Source: S139-23 sp047639315
GTDB lineage: Bacteria > Planctomycetota > GCA-002687715 > DRQF01
Assembly (NCBI GenBank): GCA_047639315.1
Contig: JBLINQ010000025.1
Span: forward strand, 1 to 40,491
Direction of reading: 5' to 3'
DNA length: 40,491 nt
Shown: positions 8,657 to 16,488 of the stretch, piece by piece
How positions within the stretch are numbered: the stretch's first letter is position 1
Layout: every line of letters begins with the position of its first letter
The notes under the pieces: model-generated
Seen by the model: only the letters and a program-made list of their open reading frames with translations
Databases searched by the model: none
What the model was told of the DNA's origin: nothing
Position numbers and translations under genes: made by a program

Positions 8657-9346
8657 ATGGCGCTCGATGTCAAAAACCTGTGCATTTTTCAGCGCCGTAC
8701 CGATGGGGTTGAAGTCCCGCTTGTCCAAGATCTCAGCTTCTCCTTGGAGAGAGGCCAGACTCTGGCACTTTGTGGCTCATCCGGCTGCGGCAAGACGAGC
8801 GTGGCTCTCAGTTTGATTGATCTCTTGCCCGCCGGTCTCAGGCGAGACCAAGGCTTGGTCTCGATTGATGGCGAGCCGTTCTCGAGATCGTGGCGCGGGG
8901 CTCGTATTGGTTATGTCTTCCAAGAACCAAGCAAGGCCTTTCATCCTCTCTTTACCGTCGGCAATTTGATGGCAGAGCGCCTGAAACTCGCCGGAGTCGT
9001 GCCAGCACGGGCGAAGTCGGAGAGCATCAAGTGGCTCGAACGGATCGGACTCGCAGATCCTGAGGCACGCCTCAAAGATCAGGCCAGCCGGTTCTCTGGC
9101 GGCGAATTACAACGAATCATGATCGCCATGACTCTGGCCCAAAATCCGGAATATGTCGTAGCTGACGAACCTACGAGCAACTTGGATGTCTTAGTTCAGG
9201 GCAAAATTCTCTCACTCTTGCAGAGCCTTCAAAGCGAATTCGATCTTGGGCTTCTCCTCATCACTCACGACTCTCGGGTGGCCAAGTCCATGACGGACGC
9301 CGTGATCTCTATGCCTCCCTTGGTTCAGGAGGGAGAGTCAAGATGA
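8657..9346 (+). CDS. Orphan ABC transporter ATPase, OppD/NikD-like
   Basis: A 229-residue ATPase with Walker A CGSSGCGKTS (about 38-47), the Q-loop FQEPSKAFHP, the signature FSGGELQR, Walker B YVVADEP followed by TSNLDV, and the H-loop THD. It resembles OppD-type peptide or nickel importer ATPases but lacks the cysteine-bearing C-terminal extension, making it about 90 residues shorter than the OppD-like protein at 2524. It forms an overlapping pair with the next ATPase gene. No permease or binding protein lies beside the pair, so its transporter is encoded elsewhere or it serves the Opp operon upstream. The start codon has only a weak ribosome-binding site. Confidence 0.87.
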   Translation: MALDVKNLCIFQRRTDGVEVPLVQDLSFSLERGQTLALCGSSGCGKTSVALSLIDLLPAGLRRDQGLVSIDGEPFSRSWRGARIGYVFQEPSKAFHPLFTVGNLMAERLKLAGVVPARAKSESIKWLERIGLADPEARLKDQASRFSGGELQRIMIAMTLAQNPEYVVADEPTSNLDVLVQGKILSLLQSLQSEFDLGLLLITHDSRVAKSMTDAVISMPPLVQEGESR

Positions 9347-10182
9347 GACCATTGGTGGATGTTCAAGAGGTTGACGTCGCTTACGCCGATGATCAGAACC
9401 AACTGAATGTGGCCATACGTGGTGTCTCATTCTCTCTTGAGGCTGGAGGCTCCCTTGGTATTGCAGGTGAAACGGGAGCCGGAAAATCGACCTTAGCCCG
9501 AGCCATCGCTGCCATGGAGACGTTGACTCGCGGACAAATTTGGGTCGACGACAGTTGTGTTGCTTCATGCCTGCAAAAGGACGTCTTGTCGCCAGCCAAG
9601 CTACGTCAGGCACGGCGGCAATTTCAGATCTTGTTCCAGGATCCATCGTCGTCACTCAGCCCACGCATGACCGTCGAATCGATCATTGCCGAGGGTGCAC
9701 TCGCTCATGGGCTTTGGCAGAAATCGGAAGTCGTGCAGCATGTCGAAGCGACCCTTCGGCAAATGAACCTGGCGTCCGCGTTAGCCAATCGATATCCCAA
9801 TGAGCTCTCAGGCGGTGAGCGGAGGCGGGTCGCTTTGGCGCGCATCATCGTCCTCAAGCCAAAGCTACTCATTCTGGATGAACCAACTGCAGGTCTCGAT
9901 GCCGAAAACGTCGATGACTTGTTGCAATTGTTAAGTGAGCTACGCCAGCAAAATGACGTCAGCTTGGTTGTCGTCAGTCATGACTTGGCGGTCTTGCGAC
10001 GTCTCTCTGACGAGATCATGGTGATGCGCCGGGGGCAAGTCTTGGAAAAGGCTCCCACCGAGCAATTCTTCCATGCCCCAGAAACAGAGTATTCGCGGGC
10101 CCTCATTCAGGCCGCCAGTGGCGATACGGCGTGGATTGAGCCCCAGGCTCGGGGCGAAGACCCCCTTTCATCCGAATTCTGA
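9343..10182 (+). CDS. Orphan ABC transporter ATPase, OppF-like
   Basis: A 279-residue ATPase with Walker A GETGAGKST, the Q-loop FQDPSSSLSP, the signature LSGGERRR, Walker B LLILDEP and VSHDLAV. The SLSPRMTV segment after the Q-loop resembles OppF/DppF/NikE proteins. Its ATG overlaps the previous stop as ATGA and is preceded by GGAGGGAGAG, a strong ribosome-binding site. With the preceding gene it provides the two nucleotide-binding subunits of an Opp/Nik-type importer whose membrane subunits are not in the window. No terminator is evident after it. Confidence 0.88.
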   Translation: MRPLVDVQEVDVAYADDQNQLNVAIRGVSFSLEAGGSLGIAGETGAGKSTLARAIAAMETLTRGQIWVDDSCVASCLQKDVLSPAKLRQARRQFQILFQDPSSSLSPRMTVESIIAEGALAHGLWQKSEVVQHVEATLRQMNLASALANRYPNELSGGERRRVALARIIVLKPKLLILDEPTAGLDAENVDDLLQLLSELRQQNDVSLVVVSHDLAVLRRLSDEIMVMRRGQVLEKAPTEQFFHAPETEYSRALIQAASGDTAWIEPQARGEDPLSSEF

Positions 10183-10337
10183 TTTCTACTTCTCTTCTGG
10201 CCTCAATTCTCTGCTGCTTGATCCGGTGGGCAGCCAAACTTGTCGCTCTGAGCGATCTGGGGCGGTCTTGGCGGGTTCGCCTTGATATATCCCCCGTATC
10301 CCGCATGATGACGACGACCCTTGGGAAAGGAATGGAA

Positions 10338-12374
10338 ATGCCATTGACTCATAGAACTGTTCGCCTTGGAATGCTCATCTTAACTTTGCTTGTAGCCCTT
10401 ACGGCTTGCGGCGGAGGAGGGGATGACCAAGGACGATTCGCCTTCACACTCGCTTTGACTGGTCTGCCAGATTCCAACACCGTATTCGGACATTACGAGA
10501 TCTTCGTAGTGGAAAACGGAGTTGTGAAGAACGCAGGCAAATTCATCGTCCTCGGTACCGGGCCAGATGCCCTGGTGACGAGCCCCGCGGGTGACCGCGT
10601 CTATGGCTCGGCGTCACGCGCGATTTTCGGTCCGTCGTCGACTATGATTGGCGATAATTTTCCGTTTATCAGCGATTCCAGCCACATCTTCATCACCCTT
10701 GAGCCTGAAGGTGACATCAACTTGTTTCCAAGTTGCCAAGTCATGCTGGCGGGCGAGATTGTTGGGCGCAGCGCCAACATGACGACCCAAGGTGTGCCGG
10801 TTACCGAGAATTTTCCGTGCGCTCAATCAGATGGCAACGGTGGTTTCTTCATCGGCCTCGCCGACTTCTCGACCGCCGCCGGTGTGTTCCAGATGAGATC
10901 ACCAACCGATGACGTCTCGAACGGCACGAATAACGATTTCGCCGGAGTGTGGTTTTCTCAGCCAAGCGCCGGCACGATTTCCGAAGACGGCCAAGATCTT
11001 CCAGGCCTCGTTCTTCCTGTTCTTGAATCGGGATTGGTTTATGAGGCATGGGCGGTCGTCAATGGCGTCACCAGAAGCATGGGCACGTTCACTGCGCCAA
11101 CGGGCTTCGATAGCGATGCCATGACCGCGCTTCAGCGCGGTCCGGATAGCATTGGACCTCCATTCCCCGGCGGTGATTTCGTTGTTGACTTCAACCCGAC
11201 CAATATCATTGACCCGCCGGTTCTTGACCTGACGACAACGGTGAATTTTCCTGAAGGTGATTACCGGGCGTTCATCTCGATCGAACCTGACATCGACAAT
11301 GACCGTGACCCGTTCCAACTTGAGATTCTCTCTGCCATCATTCCTTCGACTGCTGTCGACTCGGAAAATCGAACCACGGGTAATGTCGACTTGGATTCTC
11401 TATTCGTCAACTTGCCAACCGGCACGGCGACGATGGGAGCTGCCAATGTCGTGCTCACAGATTTGGGACTGACTGAATTGTCGCCCACCCCGATGAGTGA
11501 TCGTCGTGGTCATTTCGAGCTTTGGTTGAGTGATGGCACAACCGACATGTCGGCCGGGCCATTCCTGATCGAAGGAACCAACGTGCGCTCCTTGGTTACT
11601 GGGACCATTCTTGGTGATACGACGAGTGCGACGTTTGATGCGGTCGGCACCGGCATATTCACGTTCCCGATGCCAATGACAGCGACCAGCTGCTTTATCA
11701 CCGTTGAAAACGAAGGCGACTCCGATTTGATTCCTTCCGAGCGAGTCATTCTTCAAGGTAACGTCATGAGTGGCGTTGCGTCGATGACAGTCGCTGGCGA
11801 CGTCGTTAACGGTGGCTTCGGCTTAGAAGACTTTAGTGGAGTTGACGGCTTCTTCCACTTGTCGACGCCTTCGGATAACTCTTTTGAGGCGATCACCAAT
11901 GACCACATGGGAATTCAGTTCAGAGATACCTTCCAGTTCTTTGACCAATTCGCCGTTGGTCTGAACTTACCCGTGTTGCCACTGGGCTGGTGCTACGAAG
12001 GATGGGTTGAAGATTGCTTCACAGGTCGCACTTTCAGTACTGGTCGGTTCTTTGATCCATCACTTCCAGACAGTGATCAAAGCACGTCACGCTCTGAAGG
12101 TGTTGAATCGAAGTTTGCCTTGCCTGGTAAAGACTTTGTCTTTCCTGTCGCTGTTGCGCCGCGGTTCGCAGCTCAACCAGGATCGATCACGGGCGTCTTT
12201 GTCACCGTTGAAACGTCACCGGACAACCAAGAGGGACCAAGTGACTTACGGGTACTCGACAGTCAATCGTTTGCTCTAACCATCGATGGGGCGTCCCCAA
12301 TCTTCATCATGCAGAACGTCTTCCCCATGTCGACGGCATTGAACGCGCAGATGAGTTTTGAGATTGGTGATTAG
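10338..12374 (+). CDS. Large lipoprotein with two copies of an RskA-like beta module
   Basis: A 678-residue predicted lipoprotein of unknown function. ATG 10338 is chosen because AAAGGA lies about 6 bases upstream and a normal signal peptide follows, ending in LTAC before a Gly-rich stretch; upstream in-frame starts would add an implausible N-terminus. The mature protein is a diverged tandem duplication. GHYEIFV (about 50) matches GHFELWL (about 390), HIFITLEPEGD (about 114) matches CFITVENEGD (about 452), YEAWAV (about 235) matches YEGWVED (about 552), and YRAFISIEPD (about 310) matches VFVTVETSPD (about 618). The short EIFV..GKF and YEAWAVVNG..GTF units recall the C-terminal beta domain of anti-sigma-K/RskA proteins, a tentative comparison. 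It is probably at the cell surface or in the periplasm. Confidence 0.75.
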   Translation: MPLTHRTVRLGMLILTLLVALTACGGGGDDQGRFAFTLALTGLPDSNTVFGHYEIFVVENGVVKNAGKFIVLGTGPDALVTSPAGDRVYGSASRAIFGPSSTMIGDNFPFISDSSHIFITLEPEGDINLFPSCQVMLAGEIVGRSANMTTQGVPVTENFPCAQSDGNGGFFIGLADFSTAAGVFQMRSPTDDVSNGTNNDFAGVWFSQPSAGTISEDGQDLPGLVLPVLESGLVYEAWAVVNGVTRSMGTFTAPTGFDSDAMTALQRGPDSIGPPFPGGDFVVDFNPTNIIDPPVLDLTTTVNFPEGDYRAFISIEPDIDNDRDPFQLEILSAIIPSTAVDSENRTTGNVDLDSLFVNLPTGTATMGAANVVLTDLGLTELSPTPMSDRRGHFELWLSDGTTDMSAGPFLIEGTNVRSLVTGTILGDTTSATFDAVGTGIFTFPMPMTATSCFITVENEGDSDLIPSERVILQGNVMSGVASMTVAGDVVNGGFGLEDFSGVDGFFHLSTPSDNSFEAITNDHMGIQFRDTFQFFDQFAVGLNLPVLPLGWCYEGWVEDCFTGRTFSTGRFFDPSLPDSDQSTSRSEGVESKFALPGKDFVFPVAVAPRFAAQPGSITGVFVTVETSPDNQEGPSDLRVLDSQSFALTIDGASPIFIMQNVFPMSTALNAQMSFEIGD

Positions 12375-13312
12375 TGGTTGCTTTGATCGAGTAATCGATC
12401 GAGCATCTTCTCAGTGACGGGACAAAGGGCGGTCGTTCGATTTTCGGACGCCGCCTTTTTCGTACCTGACTGAAACAAGGCACTTGGTTGTCCAAGGCGC
12501 GCTTCTTGCTTGCTTGAGAAATATCCAACCCGTCGGTCGAGCAAGTCATCGTTCAAGATTTCACCATCTAAGGGAATCAACGAGCTTGGGCCTTGCAGTC
12601 TCATGACTTGACCGCACTCGATGCCGAAATCGAGAGCATTGAGAGCGAGTGAGAGATGACTGGTTGTCGTTGGCACGCCGCTTTCGTCTTCGACGATGAG
12701 TTGGTCAGTTCCCGGTTCCGACACCCACGACAAGTCGTCCCCGCGTTGGGCCGACAAGCGCTTTGACCACAGGGCGAGAGCGAGCTCGAGCTCATCGGTC
12801 AAGAGAGCGCCTTGGATGGTGTGAAGCGTTTGCTTTGTGGGATTAAGAAACAAGATTTCTTCGCTGGCTTCTCTGAGCAACAGCGCATTGACGTCGGTCA
12901 ACTCAGCCAGTGAACTGCTGCCGCCATTGGCGATGTTCCAACCGACAGGTTCAATGTCTCTTTCGAACAACAAGATTCTGTTGTGACTCTGATCACCGAT
13001 GAATGCCAAGACCCCTGCGCTGGAGTGGCGCAGAAAGAAGTTGTCGAATTGCGTTACTGAGACATCGCCGATTTTCCTTGAACGCATCTCGAGGCAATGT
13101 TGCTCGAATCGTTGCCCTTCGCTGATGTCAATTGCAGCGGCCACCGACCTCTTCTGTTTGGAATTGGTAATGACGAGGGATTCGTCGCGCACCGACAGCC
13201 TGACTCTCAATCCACCATTCACCAAGGTCGTGAGCTCGACCTCATCAATAAGTACTTGTAAGGATGGAACGGGGGCTCTGACGTCTCGTAGTTGGCTAAG
13301 TTTCGCGTCCAT
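12371..13312 (-). CDS. Nudix-like protein of unknown function
   Basis: A 313-residue cytoplasmic protein with no membrane segment. The part PVGWNIANGGSSSLAEL then LLLREASEEILFL (about 123-156) looks like a Nudix box: Gly, five residues, Glu, then REASEE. The gap before REASEE is nine residues instead of seven, and the Gly two places after EE is replaced by Leu. A Nudix fold is therefore likely, but pyrophosphohydrolase activity is uncertain. Before it, RILLFERDIEPVGW resembles the strand leading into a Nudix box. The gene follows the glycosyltransferase gene on the same strand after 32 bases. Its stop codon overlaps the stop of the convergent lipoprotein gene, and that gene's terminator lies inside this reading frame. 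Confidence 0.65.
   Translation of the reverse strand: MDAKLSQLRDVRAPVPSLQVLIDEVELTTLVNGGLRVRLSVRDESLVITNSKQKRSVAAAIDISEGQRFEQHCLEMRSRKIGDVSVTQFDNFFLRHSSAGVLAFIGDQSHNRILLFERDIEPVGWNIANGGSSSLAELTDVNALLLREASEEILFLNPTKQTLHTIQGALLTDELELALALWSKRLSAQRGDDLSWVSEPGTDQLIVEDESGVPTTTSHLSLALNALDFGIECGQVMRLQGPSSLIPLDGEILNDDLLDRRVGYFSSKQEARLGQPSALFQSGTKKAASENRTTALCPVTEKMLDRLLDQSNH
12424..12460 (+). terminator. Intrinsic terminator of the large lipoprotein gene, inside the convergent gene
   Basis: GGCGG (12428-12432), a bulged T and CGTTCG (12434-12439) pair with CGGACG (12445-12450) and CCGCC (12451-12455), with loop ATTTT. AAAG precedes the stem and TTTTT (12456-12460) follows it. The stem is 11 bp, with one T-G pair. 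It lies about 50 bases after the lipoprotein stop, so the terminator signal is also coding sequence of the opposite-strand Nudix-like gene. Confidence 0.8.
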
Positions 13313-13324
13313 AGGGTTACCCTA
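13312..13324. promoter_or_regulatory. Inverted repeat touching the Nudix-like start codon
   Basis: TAGGGT and ACCCTA flank a single T, a perfect 6-base inverted repeat immediately upstream of the minus-strand ATG (13310-13312) and sharing its first base. It sits where a ribosome-binding site would be, and no good Shine-Dalgarno sequence is present. It could be an operator, a translation-controlling structure, or chance. Confidence 0.25.
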
Positions 13325-13344
13325 ATCGATTCAGGTCGTCTGGC

Positions 13345-14052
13345 TTAGCGCAGCGTGACCAAGAATGCCAAGTGAGAGAGGGCGGTGCGAAACACCTTCA
13401 TTTTTGATTCGCCTTCTTGACGCTCACTCAGAGTGCTTGGCACTTCCGTGACCTTGAGGCCAGCTAAGAGCGCACGAACAAGTAACTCGGCTGTAGCCAG
13501 GAATCCGTCGTGACGGTGAATGATCTCATCGAGAATCTCTCGGCGATAGGCTCGGAAGCCACAGGTCACACAGGTGATGCCTTTGAGTTTCTTTCCTAAA
13601 CGAATCTTGTAGCACCAATGTGCCCAGGTGCTGATCGACACCCGACCATCTTGGGCTGCCAGCGCCGACCCGTCTGGGTGAAAAGGAGAAGCCGTGACGA
13701 CATCGGCGCCCGCGTCAATGGCATCCATGAGTCGGTCAATATCCTCAATCGGATAAGTCATGTCGGCGTCATAAGTCACGGCGACACGGGCGGTGGCAAA
13801 CTTCATGCCGCAGCGTAGAGCACCGCCAATACCTTCATTAGGGTTTAGGCGGAGAACTTTGACCGGGAATAGGGCATGCTCGGCCCAGGCATGGGCGATC
13901 TCAAAGCTATGGTCGGTTGAGCCGTCGTCGACCAAAATAACTTCAAAGAGCCTTCTGGGCGCGAAATGGTCGTACGCAGACGCCAAAGTCGGCAGAAGAC
14001 GCTTGAGAGCATCTCGCTCTTGGTACATAGGTATGATGATGCTGAAGTCCAC
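13345..14052 (-). CDS. Family 2 glycosyltransferase, polyprenyl-phosphate sugar transferase type
   Basis: A 235-residue GT-A glycosyltransferase. The N-terminal FSIIIPMYQE, the ILVDDGSTD motif, NPNEGIGGALRCGM, and the DADMTYP metal-binding motif match family 2 enzymes of the DPM1/GtrB kind, which move a sugar from a nucleotide donor to a polyprenyl phosphate. The segment TCVTCGFRAYRREIL and the C-terminal ERQEGESKM also fit. It lacks the two C-terminal membrane segments of GtrB, so it would be soluble or peripheral like DPM1. Translation starts at GTG 14052 with AAGGA just upstream; a minus-strand TATAAG lies at 14058-14063. A lipid-linked sugar made here could feed the GT-C membrane protein at 37396, which is only a guess. 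Confidence 0.87.
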   Translation of the reverse strand: MDFSIIIPMYQERDALKRLLPTLASAYDHFAPRRLFEVILVDDGSTDHSFEIAHAWAEHALFPVKVLRLNPNEGIGGALRCGMKFATARVAVTYDADMTYPIEDIDRLMDAIDAGADVVTASPFHPDGSALAAQDGRVSISTWAHWCYKIRLGKKLKGITCVTCGFRAYRREILDEIIHRHDGFLATAELLVRALLAGLKVTEVPSTLSERQEGESKMKVFRTALSHLAFLVTLR

Positions 14053-14189
14053 ACGTCCTTATAACAGCGCAATTAGCGGTCAGGTAGGCTCGAGGCAGAA
14101 CTGAGCCGCTAACCGAGGCTCCCAGAGCCAAGTTTGCAACTGTCCGTGTTTGATGAAACAATGGCCGACTAAACCTGAGGAGCTGAGCA

Positions 14190-15500
14190 GTGGCAACACC
14201 CCGGACATTTCGACTTCATGAGCTAGGCTGCAAAGTCAACCAATGGGAAGGCCAGTGGTTCCGTGAGGGGCTTCGTGCCCTTGGCCTCAAAGAGGCTGGA
14301 GCTGATGAGTCCGCCGACATCTTTGTGGTCAATAGTTGCTCGGTCACCGAATCGGGCGGTTCGAAGAGCCGTCATTCAGTTCGCCACTTTGTCCGTCGTA
14401 ACCCAGACGCGAAGGTACTGGTCACCGGCTGTTACGCCGAATCCGACCGAGACATCGTTGAGGCCCTTCCTGGGGTTGTTCGGACCTTCGGCAATCAGGA
14501 GAAAGCCGGCATCGTCCCGTGGGTGGCAAGGTCCTTGATGGGAATGGACGGCGAGTTGCCGGAATTGCCTAAGGGAATCTCGGAGTTTGCTGGTCACACA
14601 CGGGCCTTCGTCAAGATTCAGGACGGTTGCCGTGACAATTGCAGTTTCTGCATTATCCCGAGCTTGCGCGGCGAAATCGTCAGCCGACCCCATGCTGAGA
14701 TTGTTGCCGAGGTCGAACGGCTTGTGGCTTCTGGCTACAAAGAAGTCGTTTTGACCGGTGTTCATCTCGGTTATTTCGGTTGGGACCGGAATGAGAAGAA
14801 TGCCGTTTATGACCTACTCCAGGATTTGGCGGCCGTAGACGGCCTCAAACGCCTCAAAGTGTCGAGCATTGAGGTTCACGAGATCACCGAAGAACTGGTT
14901 GATCTGTTCGCGTCAAGTGACGTCTTCGTGCCTCATTTCCACTTGCCGCTCCAAGCCGGAAGCAACGAAGTCCTCCGAATCATGCGCCGAAAGTACAGTG
15001 TGGAGCGTTTTCGGACGGCTGTTGCCATGCTGCGTGATCGCCTGGGGACCCCAGCCCTGACCACGGACTTAATCGTCGGCCATCCTGGTGAAACGGAAGA
15101 GACCTTTGAGGAGTCCATGGCGTTCTGCCAGGAGATGGATTTCTGCAAAATGCACATTTTCCCGTATAGTCCGCGCCAGAACACCAGAGCTGCGGCCATG
15201 ACGAACCATGTCCATGACGCCGAGATCAGTCGGCGCAAGAAAGTTGCTGCTGATCTGGACGATGCGATGGCCCTGGCGTTTCGACAGAGGTTCCTTGGCC
15301 AAACGGTGCCAGTTTTGGTCGAAGAGCGCGCCAGGCTGTCCGGTGGCCTCTTGACCGGGCTCAGTGATCGATTCATGCGCGTCGATTTTGCAGGCTCTTC
15401 GGAGTTGATGAATCAGATCGTCCCCGTGCGCTTAGACAATGTCGAGGAAGATCGGGTCATTGGGACTCGGGTACTCGATGGGATCACAGAAACCGTATGA
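14190..15500 (+). CDS. mtaB: tRNA ms2t6A37 methylthiotransferase MtaB
   Basis: A 436-residue radical SAM methylthiotransferase that adds a methylthio group to t6A at position 37 of ANN-decoding tRNAs. The N-terminal domain has HELGCKVNQWE, with cluster cysteines at residues 14, 50 and 81. The radical SAM motif is CRDNCSFC (Cys147, Cys151, Cys154). The Ile-Ile-Pro after it and LGCKVNQ are typical of MtaB rather than MiaB or RimO. A TRAM-like C-terminal domain runs from about 370. Translation starts at GTG 14190, with GAGGAG 9 bases upstream. It lies at the head of a two-gene unit with the glycosylase gene, which it overlaps by 4 bases. Confidence 0.9.
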   Translation: MATPRTFRLHELGCKVNQWEGQWFREGLRALGLKEAGADESADIFVVNSCSVTESGGSKSRHSVRHFVRRNPDAKVLVTGCYAESDRDIVEALPGVVRTFGNQEKAGIVPWVARSLMGMDGELPELPKGISEFAGHTRAFVKIQDGCRDNCSFCIIPSLRGEIVSRPHAEIVAEVERLVASGYKEVVLTGVHLGYFGWDRNEKNAVYDLLQDLAAVDGLKRLKVSSIEVHEITEELVDLFASSDVFVPHFHLPLQAGSNEVLRIMRRKYSVERFRTAVAMLRDRLGTPALTTDLIVGHPGETEETFEESMAFCQEMDFCKMHIFPYSPRQNTRAAAMTNHVHDAEISRRKKVAADLDDAMALAFRQRFLGQTVPVLVEERARLSGGLLTGLSDRFMRVDFAGSSELMNQIVPVRLDNVEEDRVIGTRVLDGITETV

Positions 15501-16309
15501 ACGCCGGTCAGCCCGAATTGGACTACGAATTGGCCCGCGCCATTCAGCTATCCCTGGAAATGGAGAGCGCTTTTGGCGTCGATCATTTGCCGAAGGGGGA
15601 GCGGTTTGAGGCCAAGGGTCTAAATCCATCGGCAGCCCCGGCGCCTCAGGTCTCGCCCCAGGCAGCTTCAACGGCGGCGGCCGCCCAAATCCCAGCCCCT
15701 AATCCGGTTCAGGAATCGGTGTCAACTGCCCCTGCCCCTGTCATCTCTCAGTCGGAGCCAGAAGCCCTGGCTCAGCTGAATCTGGAAATCGCAGCCTGCG
15801 AATCTTGTAATCTGAGCCAAACTCGGAAGCAGGTTGTTCCCGGCCAAGGCAATCCCAAGGCACGCCTTATGTTCATTGGCGAGGCGCCAGGGGCTGATGA
15901 GGACCTGAGCGGTGAGGCTTTTGTCGGCCAGGCTGGCCAACTCTTGACCAAGATGATCGGCGCGATGGGACTTTCCCGTGATGACGTCTTCATTGCCAAC
16001 ATCCTTAAGTGCCGCCCTCCTGAGGATCGGAACCCCAGAATAGAGGAGGCTCAGGCCTGCTCTCATTTTCTTGAGAGGCAAATTGAGCTGATCAAGCCGG
16101 AGGTGATCTGCACGCTAGGGTCCCAGGCTCTTAACCATCTCCTTCAACGCACTGAGCCGATTGGCAAGATGCGAGGGCAAACGCTGGATTTTTACGGCGC
16201 TAAATTGGTTCCGACCTATCATCCGGCCTATTTGTTGCGAGAGCCAAGTGCAAAACGGCCAGCTTGGCAAGATTTGCAACGTGTCATGGGACTTTTGGGC
16301 CTCGGTTAG
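15497..16309 (+). CDS. Iron-sulfur uracil-DNA glycosylase, family 4 type
   Basis: A 270-residue DNA repair enzyme that removes uracil from DNA. Four cysteines that would hold a 4Fe-4S cluster are at 101, 104, 172 and 188 (CESC, KCRPP, ACSHF). The active-site motif GEAPGADED lies at 128-136, and HPAYLLREP near the C-terminus matches the second active-site segment. The GEAPG form fits family 4 enzymes and phage SPO1 polymerase-like glycosylases. Residues about 43-90 form a Pro/Ala-rich low-complexity linker after a helical N-terminus, an extension that compact family 4 enzymes (about 200 residues) lack. ATG 15497 overlaps the mtaB stop as ATGA. Confidence 0.9.
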   Translation: MNAGQPELDYELARAIQLSLEMESAFGVDHLPKGERFEAKGLNPSAAPAPQVSPQAASTAAAAQIPAPNPVQESVSTAPAPVISQSEPEALAQLNLEIAACESCNLSQTRKQVVPGQGNPKARLMFIGEAPGADEDLSGEAFVGQAGQLLTKMIGAMGLSRDDVFIANILKCRPPEDRNPRIEEAQACSHFLERQIELIKPEVICTLGSQALNHLLQRTEPIGKMRGQTLDFYGAKLVPTYHPAYLLREPSAKRPAWQDLQRVMGLLGLG

Positions 16310-16427
16310 ACGGCTACAGGATGGATTGGAGCTGCCTGACCAGCTTTCTTATGGCTGGTTGAACGAAAATCGGGGGAGGGAGGGCATCACTAAGGAGAAT
16401 AACTCTGGTGATCCCAAGGCCCTGTTC

Positions 16428-16457
16428 TTGACCGGAAGTCCCGTCCAAGACTATATT
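16428..16457 (+). promoter_or_regulatory. Sigma-70-type promoter of the PilM-N-like gene
   Basis: TTGACC (16428-16433) and TATATT (16452-16457) are separated by 18 bases. Transcription would begin near 16464, about 25 bases before ATG 16489. The promoter lies in the 179-base gap between the glycosylase gene and the envelope cluster, which contains only weak hairpins otherwise (ACCAGC at 16339-16344 with GCTGGT at 16354-16359). Confidence 0.55.
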
Positions 16458-16488
16458 CCGATCACAAGCCGATGCGCTAACGTTGCGT

